Source of the DNA: Holtiella tumoricola
GTDB taxonomy: Bacteria > Bacillota > Clostridia > Lachnospirales > Cellulosilyticaceae
Direction: 5' to 3'
NCBI RefSeq assembly: GCF_027857615.1
Contig: NZ_JAQIFT010000055.1
Location: forward strand, 1 to 11,363
DNA: 11,363 nucleotides
Part shown: positions 6,645 through 11,363 of the stretch, one piece after another
Position numbering within the stretch: the first letter of the stretch is position 1
Layout of the letters: each line of letters starts with the position of its first letter
Made by a program: the position numbers and the translations under genes
The notes under the pieces: generated by a model
Seen by the model: the letters and a program-made list of their open reading frames with translations, nothing else
Told to the model about the DNA's origin: nothing
The model's database searches: none

Positions 6645-7543
6645 TAACTGTTATCGGCATTAGATTTCGAACAGCAGGTAAGGTTTATTATTTTGATCCT
6701 GAAGATAATGACTATGTTCAAGGAGAACATGTTATTGTTGAAACCGCAAGGGGGATTGAATACGGTGAAGTTATTCAAGGAAACCGTTCATTAAATGATG
6801 AAGAAGTAGTGTATCCTTTGAAGAAGGTTATTCGTAAAGCAACAGAAGAAGATACTAAAAAAGTTGCAGAGAATAAAGTTAAAGAAAAAGAAGCATTCTT
6901 TATCTGTAAGCAAAAAATTTTAAAACATAATTTAAATATGAAACTTATAGATGTAGAGTATACTTTTGATAATAATAAAATTCTCTTCTATTTTACTTCA
7001 GATGAACGTGTAGACTTTAGAGAACTAGTTAAAGACCTAGCTGCAGTATTTAGAACACGTATTGAACTTAGACAAATAGGTGTAAGAGATGAAACTAAAA
7101 TGTGTGGAGGTATTGGAATTTGTGGAAGAGGCTTATGCTGTAATAAGTTCTTAAGTGACTTCCAACCAGTATCTATTAAGATGGCAAAAGATCAGAGTTT
7201 ATCACTTAATCCTATTAAAATATCAGGAATTTGTGGACGTCTTATGTGTTGTCTTAAATATGAAGAAGATGTATATGTAGAAATTCGTGGTAGACTTCCA
7301 GAAGTAGGTGATCATGTAGAGACACCAGATGGGCGTGGAGAAGTACTTTCTGTAGCAGTTTTACGTGAACAAGTAAAAGTAGCAGTTAAGAAAAAAGATA
7401 AAGATGAAAAAGAAGCAGTGGTATACCCAGTATCAGAACTTAAAATCCTGACACGTAAGAAAAAATGTGGTGGAGGCTGTGGAGGCTGTGGTAGCAACGA
7501 TGAGAAGGAGTTTGAGAACTTTGACTTTAGTAAACTCGAATGA
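6641..7543 (+). CDS. yaaT: PSP1 domain protein YaaT/RicT
   Basis: A 300-residue PSP1-domain protein, the RicT (YaaT) component of the Bacillus RicA-RicF-RicT (Y) complex. That complex binds Fe-S clusters and assists RNase Y-dependent mRNA maturation and developmental phosphorelay control. Residues 1-70 form the N-terminal part; 85-220 hold the PSP1 domain. Its cysteines are all present: Cys155, 161, 166 and 167 (MCGGIGICGRGLCC), then Cys198, 203 and 204 (GICGRLMCC). These are expected cluster ligands. The tail, unusually, adds a CGGGCGGCG stretch (Cys276, 280, 283) before an acidic end, possibly an extra metal site. Start ATG 6641 overlaps the holB stop by 4 nt and has SD AAAGGAG (6626-6632). 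The 3' end overlaps the next gene. Partners RicA and RicF are not in this window. Confidence 0.9.
   Translation: MITVIGIRFRTAGKVYYFDPEDNDYVQGEHVIVETARGIEYGEVIQGNRSLNDEEVVYPLKKVIRKATEEDTKKVAENKVKEKEAFFICKQKILKHNLNMKLIDVEYTFDNNKILFYFTSDERVDFRELVKDLAAVFRTRIELRQIGVRDETKMCGGIGICGRGLCCNKFLSDFQPVSIKMAKDQSLSLNPIKISGICGRLMCCLKYEEDVYVEIRGRLPEVGDHVETPDGRGEVLSVAVLREQVKVAVKKKDKDEKEAVVYPVSELKILTRKKKCGGGCGGCGSNDEKEFENFDFSKLE
7505..7510 (+). promoter_or_regulatory. SD inside yaaT that sets the trmN6 start
   Basis: AAGGAG lies in the last codons of yaaT, 10 nt before an in-frame TTG at 7521. Upstream in-frame starts (GTG 7467, ATG 7500) have no SD at a usable distance and would add residues that merely read the Gly/Cys tail of yaaT in another frame. 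Confidence 0.55.
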
Positions 7544-8273
7544 GAGATTAGATGACTTAGATAGAAATGGATATAAAATCATTCAGAATCCCGAAGTATT
7601 TTGCTTCGGGATTGATGCTGTATTGTTAGCGCATTTTGCAAAAGTGACAAAAAGAGAGCAGCAAGTATTAGATATTGGAACAGGTACAGGAATTATTCCA
7701 ATACTTATGCATGCCATCTATCAAAAGGGTAAGTATACAGGTATTGATATACAAGAAGAGATGGTAGAGATGGCAAATCGTTCTCTTCAGTTAAATGAAC
7801 TAACAGAAGATATAAAAATCAAACATATAGATGTAAAAACAATCAAAGAACATTTTGATGGACATTCAGTAGATTTAGTTACAACAAATCCACCTTATAT
7901 GAAGGGAACAAATGGATTAAAGAATGAGCATCCATCAAAGACTATTGCAAGGCATGAAGTACTTTGTACATTAGAAGATATTATTGCAGCAGCAGGCTAC
8001 GTACTTAAAGTTAAGGGAAAACTTTGTATGATTCATAGGCCACAGAGGTTGGTAGATATTATTTGTGCTATGAGAGCAAACAAAATTGAACCTAAGAGGT
8101 TACGCATGGTTTATCCAAAACCAGGACAAGCACCAACAATGATCTTAATCGAAGGGATTAAAGGTGGTAACAGTGAAATGAGAGTAGAAAAACCACTGAT
8201 TGTCTATAATGAAGATGGAACTCATACTGATGAAATATATGAGATTTATGGTAGGGAAAAGCCACAAGTATAG
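7521..8273 (+). CDS. trmN6: tRNA1(Val) A37 N6-methyltransferase (TrmN6 family)
   Basis: A class I SAM-dependent methyltransferase of the YabB/TrmN6 family, expected to methylate N6 of A37 in tRNA1(Val). With the TTG start it has 250 residues, matching the family. Family landmarks are the N-terminal ERLDDLDRNGYKIIQNPE and CFGIDAVLL, SAM motif I VLDIGTGTGIIP (Asp51 to Gly57) and the amino-methyltransferase motif TTNPPY (Asn123-Tyr126), which places the target adenine. The C-terminal part contains RLRMVYPKPGQAPTMILIEG, also typical. The start is uncertain: frames opening at 7467 and 7500 are longer, but homology begins near the TTG, and AAGGAG sits at 7505-7510. Under this start the gene overlaps yaaT by 23 nt. 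A 10-bp perfect inverted repeat lies within its early codons. The start of rsmI is 43 nt after the stop. Confidence 0.86.
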   Translation: MTLVNSNERLDDLDRNGYKIIQNPEVFCFGIDAVLLAHFAKVTKREQQVLDIGTGTGIIPILMHAIYQKGKYTGIDIQEEMVEMANRSLQLNELTEDIKIKHIDVKTIKEHFDGHSVDLVTTNPPYMKGTNGLKNEHPSKTIARHEVLCTLEDIIAAAGYVLKVKGKLCMIHRPQRLVDIICAMRANKIEPKRLRMVYPKPGQAPTMILIEGIKGGNSEMRVEKPLIVYNEDGTHTDEIYEIYGREKPQV

Positions 8274-8303
8274 ATAAATGAAAATCATTAGATACATTGT
8301 AAA

Positions 8304-8310
8304 AGAGGAG
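8304..8310 (+). promoter_or_regulatory. SD that decides the rsmI start
   Basis: AGAGGAG lies 6 nt before ATG 8317. The longer frame from ATG 8278 lacks an SD and would add 13 residues outside the family's conserved N-terminus. Confidence 0.75.
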
Positions 8311-8316
8311 ATAAAG

Positions 8317-9165
8317 ATGGAAACATACGGAACACTAACTTTGTGTGCAACTCCTATTGGTAATCTTGAAGATATTACTTATCGTGTAGTACGTACACTA
8401 ACAGAGGCTGATTTTATAGCAGCAGAAGATACAAGACACACTAAGAAGTTATTAAATCATTTTGAGATACACACAAAACTTATTAGTTATCATGAGCATA
8501 ACAAAATGGAAAAAGGTCCAGAACTAATTGAAATCTTAAAATCAGGTAAAAATATTGCACTGGTAACAGATGCAGGAACACCAGGAATATCAGATCCAGG
8601 TGAAGATCTTGTACGACTTGCTATGGAAGCAGGAATTACAGTAACAAGTGGGCCAGGTGCAGTAGCAGGGATTACAGCCTTAATCCTATCAGGACAAAGT
8701 ACAAGACGCTTTGTTTTTGAAGGCTTTCTACCAACAGATAAAAAGGAACGTAAATTTGTTTTAGAAAGTCTTAAAAATGAAACAAGAACAACCATTTTTT
8801 ATGAGGCACCACATAGACTTATAAAAACCTTAGAAGCCCTTTATGAAGCAGTTGGAGATCGCTCTATTACAGTAACTAAAGAGCTTACTAAGAAATTTGA
8901 GTTCATTTATAAGACTACATTAAGTGGAGCTATTGATTATTTTAAAGAAGTAGAACCTAAAGGTGAATTTGTACTTGTTTTAGAAGGAAAAGATATAAAA
9001 GTTTTACAAGAAGAAGACCAAAAGGCTTGGGAAGAAATGTCTATTGAAGACCATTTACAAGTATATTTAGATAAAGGTCAAGACGAAAAATCGGCTATGA
9101 AACAGGTAGCTAAAGATAGAGGTGTTAGCAAAAGAGATATTTACGCTTATATTCATCAAAAATAA
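8317..9165 (+). CDS. rsmI: 16S rRNA C1402 2'-O-methyltransferase
   Basis: A 282-residue member of the tetrapyrrole methylase superfamily that methylates the ribose 2'-OH of C1402 in the 16S rRNA decoding centre, using SAM. The fold's landmarks appear in order: LCATPIGNLEDITYR (9-23), AAEDTRHTKKLL (from 35), SYHEHN, DAGTPGISDPG (85-95), SGPGAVAGITALILSG (from 111), FEGFLP, FYEAPHRL and GEFVLVLEG. The C-terminal extension (VYLDKGQDEKSAMKQVAKDR, then GVSKRDIY) is the small helical domain typical of RsmI. Length and start agree with the family. It belongs to the same transcription direction as trmN6 with no terminator between. This places a tRNA and an rRNA methyltransferase in one unit, as in B. 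subtilis yabB and yabC. Confidence 0.93.
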   Translation: METYGTLTLCATPIGNLEDITYRVVRTLTEADFIAAEDTRHTKKLLNHFEIHTKLISYHEHNKMEKGPELIEILKSGKNIALVTDAGTPGISDPGEDLVRLAMEAGITVTSGPGAVAGITALILSGQSTRRFVFEGFLPTDKKERKFVLESLKNETRTTIFYEAPHRLIKTLEALYEAVGDRSITVTKELTKKFEFIYKTTLSGAIDYFKEVEPKGEFVLVLEGKDIKVLQEEDQKAWEEMSIEDHLQVYLDKGQDEKSAMKQVAKDRGVSKRDIYAYIHQK

Positions 9166-9187
9166 GCGGGCATTTAGGGGGATTACA

Positions 9188-9562
9188 ATGTCTAGGAAAA
9201 ATAGCCTTATTAATCCAGAGCATTTATTTATATGGTTTAGTATTTATATGATTACGGCTATACCTGCATATTATAAAATTTATCAGACTATACCTATTGC
9301 ATTAGTTATTATACTTACACTAGAAGAGATAGCATCATATTATATATTAGATGAACGACTACTAGATGCTTATATGGATAGTGCTAAACATCAATCTAAA
9401 TTACTTATGCTATTAATGGTGAGTGTGGTAGTAATAATAACAGGATATATTTGGTTATTATTTAATGAATGGAAGTTGTGTGCTTTAATGTTAGGAGCAG
9501 ACATCATATGTTTTGGAATAAAAAAACTCATAGATATAAAGAAAAGCTCTAGAGGAATCTAG
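9188..9562 (+). CDS. Small membrane protein, unknown function
   Basis: A protein of 124 residues that I do not recognise. It is strongly hydrophobic, with about four predicted membrane segments: roughly 13-31, 35-54 (broken by Glu46-Glu47), 72-92 and 97-115. Charged loops include YILDERLLDAYMDSAKHQSK (52-71) and a basic end (KKLIDIKKSSRGI). Start choice: AGGGGG (9176-9181) lies 6 nt before ATG 9188. A longer frame from 9122 overlaps the end of rsmI, lacks an SD and adds non-membrane residues, so it is rejected. It starts 22 nt after rsmI and is probably the last gene of that unit. Its TAG stop lies inside the descending arm of the terminator. In Bacillus the region downstream of rsmI holds abrB; here this gene occupies that place. 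No function is proposed. Confidence 0.68.
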   Translation: MSRKNSLINPEHLFIWFSIYMITAIPAYYKIYQTIPIALVIILTLEEIASYYILDERLLDAYMDSAKHQSKLLMLLMVSVVVIITGYIWLLFNEWKLCALMLGADIICFGIKKLIDIKKSSRGI

Positions 9563-9570
9563 AGCTTTTT
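9542..9570. terminator. Bidirectional terminator overlapping a gene end
   Basis: AAAAGCTCTAGA (9542-9553) and TCTAGAGCTTTT (9558-9569) form a perfect 12-bp stem with a 4-nt GGAA loop. T runs follow on both strands: TTTTT at 9566-9570 on plus, and TTTTCTTT on minus. It serves the convergent genes at 9188 and 9583-9996, whose stop codons are about 20 nt apart. The plus gene's last codons lie inside it. Confidence 0.9.
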
Positions 9571-9582
9571 ATATGTTTAGGA

Positions 9583-9996
9583 TTATTCAGTGACTTTAGT
9601 GAAGCTATCAAATAGGTTTGTGTTTGCAACAACTTCATTAGATAAATCAATAGCAATTTCACCTTCTTCACTTATAAAGAAGATAAGATCTTCATCATGA
9701 ATTACACCGAAGCTTAACGCTTCCCCATATGGAAAATGTGTAAGTAAATCTTGAACAGTATTTGATAAAGAAGTAATAACCATAGAAAATCCTTCTTTTG
9801 GTTCAAGAACAGCAAGTTCATCATCGATAGTATAAAGTTCTGTAGCTGTTAAAAATTCTGTTTTAAAGCTTTGAAGATTTTCATGACACTCATTTGGAAA
9901 ATAAATACTTAGTTTATTACAATGAGGGAAACAAAATTTAAGTATGTCATTAAATGTATCTTGAGAGAATTCTGAGATATTTGCGTATAATTTCAT
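9583..9996 (-). CDS. Small acidic protein, unknown function
   Basis: A protein of 137 residues that I do not recognise. It has no signal peptide or membrane segment and looks like a soluble, acidic alpha/beta domain. Visible features are MKLYANISEFSQDTFNDILK at the start, CFPHCNKLSIYFPNECHEN with three cysteines near residues 22-40, and a hydrophobic strand DEDLIFFISEEGEIAIDLS near the end. Start choice: on the minus strand AAGGAG (complement of 10007-10012) is 10 nt before ATG 9996. The longer frame opens at TTG 10023 without an SD. It is convergent with the membrane-protein gene and shares the terminator at 9542-9570. A TATAAT lies about 44 nt upstream. The form recalls single-domain immunity or SMI1/KNR4-like proteins, but no family motif is visible and none is claimed. 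Confidence 0.7.
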   Translation of the reverse strand: MKLYANISEFSQDTFNDILKFCFPHCNKLSIYFPNECHENLQSFKTEFLTATELYTIDDELAVLEPKEGFSMVITSLSNTVQDLLTHFPYGEALSFGVIHDEDLIFFISEEGEIAIDLSNEVVANTNLFDSFTKVTE

Positions 9997-10039
9997 ATAT
10001 TGAAAGCTCCTTATCTTAAGCAATAAAATACTTATTTAT

Positions 10040-10068
10040 ATTATACCCAATTCAAATTAAATAAGCAA
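10040..10068 (-). promoter_or_regulatory. Candidate promoter for the 9583-9996 gene
   Basis: On the minus strand TTGCTT (complement of 10063-10068) is 17 bp before TATAAT (complement of 10040-10045). The -10 is perfect, the -35 matches in its TTG only. Spacing to the start is about 44 nt. Confidence 0.5.
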
Positions 10069-10389
10069 CGAAATGAAAAATAAGTAAAAAATACAATATA
10101 TAAAATGAATATAATAGAAAATAGGATGTCAGATAGAAATTTAAAGTTAAAACTATATTAAATATAGAACCATAATATACATAGGAATATAAAGGGGAAT
10201 ATCCAAAATTATAATAGGTTTAATAAAGTATATAAAATAAAGAAATCAGTCTTAAGACTAGTAATGTATCGTAGCTTATAGTATCCTATGTAGTACATGC
10301 ATTAGGAAAAAGGACTATATATAGTAGGTATCAATACTAATGGACATATATTAGACTTCGTAATAACAACTGAGAAAGGCACGGTGAAT
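10069..10389. other. Long AT-rich non-coding region
   Basis: About 320 bp without a credible gene on either strand; reading frames are short and lack SD sites. Short palindromes occur: CTATATTAAATATAG (10153-10167), AGTCTTAAGACT (10248-10259) and ACTATATATAGT (10314-10325). GGAATAT appears twice as a direct repeat near 10184 and 10196. Isolated TATAAT sequences (10110-10115, 10210-10215) lack convincing -35 partners. I see no riboswitch, T-box or tRNA. It may be a decayed gene, an operator region for the kinase, or neutral spacer. Confidence 0.45.
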
Positions 10390-11040
10390 ATGTTGATAGT
10401 AGTAGGTGGAATGATTGGGCTAGGAAAATCAAGTGTAGCAGAATTATTGGGAGAAGCATTAGGGAGCGATGTATTTTATGAAAGTGTAGATGATAACCCT
10501 ATACTCCCACTTTTCTATACAGCATCTCCAGAAGAAATACAAGAAAAAAGGTATCCATTCTTATTACAACTTTATTTCTTAGATACACGTTTTAAAGCAA
10601 TTAAACAAGCACTTGTTAAAAATGATAATGTATTAGATAGAAGTATCTATGAGGATTGGTATTTTGCAAAGAAAAATATGGAGTTAGGAAGAATTAATGA
10701 ACTTGAAATGCAAGTTTATGAAAACCTACTACATAATATGATGGAAGAGCTAGAGGAACTACCTAAAAAAGCACCAGACCTTATGGTGTATCTAAAGGGA
10801 TCATTCGAAACAGTTGTTGAACGTATTATGAAAAGGGGAAGAAGTTTCGAGTTAGATACAGAGCTTGTAGACTACTATAGATTCTTATGGGAAGGTTATG
10901 ATGAATGGGTAATGCATCACTATGATGCATCTGAAGTACTTATTGTAAACATGGATGAGATAGATGTAGTAGAGAGAGATGAAGATAAACAACGTGTCAT
11001 AGACATGGTTAAAGCAAGACTTAAAAAAGTAAGAGCATAA
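10390..11040 (+). CDS. Deoxynucleoside kinase (dGK/dAK/dCK family)
   Basis: A 216-residue cytosolic nucleoside salvage kinase that phosphorylates deoxynucleosides to their 5'-monophosphates with NTP. Motifs of the dNK fold are clear: P-loop GGMIGLGKSS (6-15), Glu31 in FYESVDDNP as the likely catalytic or substrate carboxylate, DRSIYED (83-89) with the DRS motif that binds the sugar, and the LID RIMKRGRSFE (145-154). Base preference (guanine, adenine or cytosine) cannot be told by eye. Start choice: ATG 10390 lies 10 nt after AAAGG (10375-10379). An in-frame GTG at 10384 adds two residues and is too close to that SD, though it remains possible. The gene stands alone, with a long empty region before it and a strong terminator after it. 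An rRNA operon promoter follows. Confidence 0.87.
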   Translation: MLIVVGGMIGLGKSSVAELLGEALGSDVFYESVDDNPILPLFYTASPEEIQEKRYPFLLQLYFLDTRFKAIKQALVKNDNVLDRSIYEDWYFAKKNMELGRINELEMQVYENLLHNMMEELEELPKKAPDLMVYLKGSFETVVERIMKRGRSFELDTELVDYYRFLWEGYDEWVMHHYDASEVLIVNMDEIDVVERDEDKQRVIDMVKARLKKVRA

Positions 11041-11050
11041 ATTACATGAA

Positions 11051-11092
11051 ATTAAAAGAGAGCTAGAACATATTTTCTAGCTCTCTTTTAAT
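11051..11092 (+). terminator. Strong intrinsic terminator after the kinase
   Basis: Bases 11051-11068 and 11075-11092 form a perfect 18-bp inverted repeat around a 6-nt loop CATATT. The G+C-rich core is GAGAGCTAGA/TCTAGCTCTC, followed by TTTT in the arm and again at 11094-11097. It can work in both directions and insulates the rRNA promoter from readthrough. Confidence 0.93.
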
Positions 11093-11164
11093 CTTTTAGA
11101 GGAATTTGAGTTTAAAAGAGTATTAAGCAGAAAAGAATAAAAGTAGAGAATGTAGTTAATAAAT

Positions 11165-11215
11165 ATATTAGATAACACTAATTAACAAAAAGAAATAAAA
11201 AAGATAAAAAAGCTG
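11165..11215 (+). promoter_or_regulatory. A-rich UP-like element
   Basis: Runs of A and T (ACAAAAAGAAATAAAAAAG and GATAAAAAAG) lie immediately upstream of the -35. This is the usual place of an UP element that binds the RNA polymerase alpha C-terminal domains in rRNA promoters. The general AT richness of the region limits the strength of the claim. Confidence 0.5.
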
Positions 11216-11244
11216 TTGACATATGTAGGTGAATCCCTTATACT
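11216..11244 (+). promoter_or_regulatory. Near-consensus rRNA-type promoter
   Basis: A perfect -35 TTGACA (11216-11221), a 17-bp spacer and TATACT (11239-11244, 5/6) form the best promoter in the window. Transcription should begin near 11251. Together with the upstream A-rich tract and the boxA-like sequence downstream it fits an rRNA operon. Confidence 0.88.
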
Positions 11245-11250
11245 AATATA

Positions 11251-11363
11251 AGTCAGCAGCGCACAGAAGCTACTGAGGAAGGCTACAGGCCTTGATAAAT
11301 AAAGCAAAATGAACTTTGAAAATAAAATAGTAACCATTAAACCAGTCGATTCAAAAGTCACTT
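11251..11363 (+). ncRNA. rRNA operon leader (partial)
   Basis: The transcribed leader of an rRNA operon, cut by the window end. A small hairpin, AAGGC (11279-11283) with GCCTT (11289-11293), precedes TGAACTTTGAAAAT (11310-11323). This resembles the boxA antitermination signal of Bacillus rRNA leaders, TGTTCTTTGAAAAC. The rest should contain the 5' side of the 16S processing stem, its 3' half lying outside. No 16S sequence is seen yet. The alternative that this is the leader of another highly expressed gene is less likely given boxA. Confidence 0.72.

Noticed and set aside
7467..7520. Longer N-terminus for the TrmN6 gene from GTG 7467 or ATG 7500
   Set aside because: No usable SD, the extra residues are an off-frame reading of the YaaT Gly/Cys tail, and family similarity begins after the TTG at 7521.
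7587..7613. Perfect hairpin as a transcription terminator
   Set aside because: It lies inside trmN6 coding sequence and no T run follows.
8278..8316. Upstream ATG for rsmI
   Set aside because: No SD before it; AGAGGAG fits ATG 8317, where the family N-terminus begins.
8490..8795. Open frame of 101 codons on the minus strand
   Set aside because: It is antisense to conserved rsmI codons, has no recognisable domain and no SD; a shadow frame. Similar short antisense frames at 2101-2346, 3016-3237, 4112-4303, 6578-6778 and 7312-7497 were dropped for the same reason.
9122..9187. Upstream start for the small membrane protein
   Set aside because: It overlaps rsmI and lacks an SD, while AGGGGG sits properly before ATG 9188.
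9997..10023. Nine-residue extension of the acidic protein from TTG 10023
   Set aside because: The AAGGAG site lies inside this stretch and serves the ATG at 9996.
10248..10259. AGTCTTAAGACT as an attachment or insertion site
   Set aside because: There is no integrase, transposase or flanking duplication in the window.
10331..10359. TGGACA as the -35 of a kinase promoter
   Set aside because: No -10 better than 3/6 lies at 16-18 bp.

Overview
The window is AT-rich DNA from a low-GC Gram-positive bacterium. Purine-rich Shine-Dalgarno (SD) sites precede nearly every gene, and the core gene order matches the YaaR-holB-YaaT-trmN6-rsmI cluster of Bacillota. Gene content and the style of the rRNA leader at the right end suggest a clostridium, possibly of the Lachnospirales, but this is inference and I cannot name a genus.

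Layout. (1) Positions 37-1848, minus strand: a MATE-family efflux pump followed by a small VOC/glyoxalase-fold protein, probably one transcript. A short divergent promoter region (1858-1990) separates them from the plus-strand genes. (2) Positions 1991-5111, plus strand: a GreA/GreB-type transcription factor, an exported CapA-like metallophosphatase-fold protein, and a PLP-dependent Orn/Lys/Arg decarboxylase. (3) Positions 5147-9562, plus strand: a housekeeping cluster of YaaR, DNA polymerase III delta-prime (holB), the PSP1 protein YaaT/RicT, a TrmN6-type tRNA methyltransferase, rsmI (16S rRNA 2'-O-methyltransferase) and a small membrane protein. The last gene ends inside a bidirectional terminator. 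(4) Positions 9583-9996, minus strand: a small acidic protein I do not recognise. (5) An AT-rich gap of about 390 bp with a few short palindromes. (6) Positions 10390-11040: a deoxynucleoside kinase closed by a very strong terminator. (7) Positions 11216-11363: a near-consensus promoter with an A-rich upstream element and a boxA-like leader, almost certainly the start of an rRNA operon whose 16S gene begins beyond the window.

How the genes work together. The central cluster combines replication (clamp-loader subunit), RNA maturation (YaaT/RicT, a partner of RNase Y in Bacillus) and RNA modification (tRNA and 16S rRNA methylation). Tight spacing and overlaps (holB/yaaT by 4 nt; yaaT/trmN6 by about 23 nt with the likely start) point to translational coupling. 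Relative to the Bacillus subtilis order (yaaO-tmk-yaaQ-yaaR-holB-yaaT-yabA-yabB-yazA-yabC-abrB), tmk, yaaQ, yabA, yazA and abrB are absent here, and a small membrane protein lies downstream of rsmI.

I see no mobile element, CRISPR array, tRNA gene or phage segment, and no clear new multi-gene system. The items most worth a second look are the Gly/Cys tail of YaaT with its G-rich coding repeat overlapping the trmN6 start, a perfect 10-bp hairpin inside trmN6, the hairpin between yaaR and holB, the two unrecognised small proteins, and the long empty region before the kinase.
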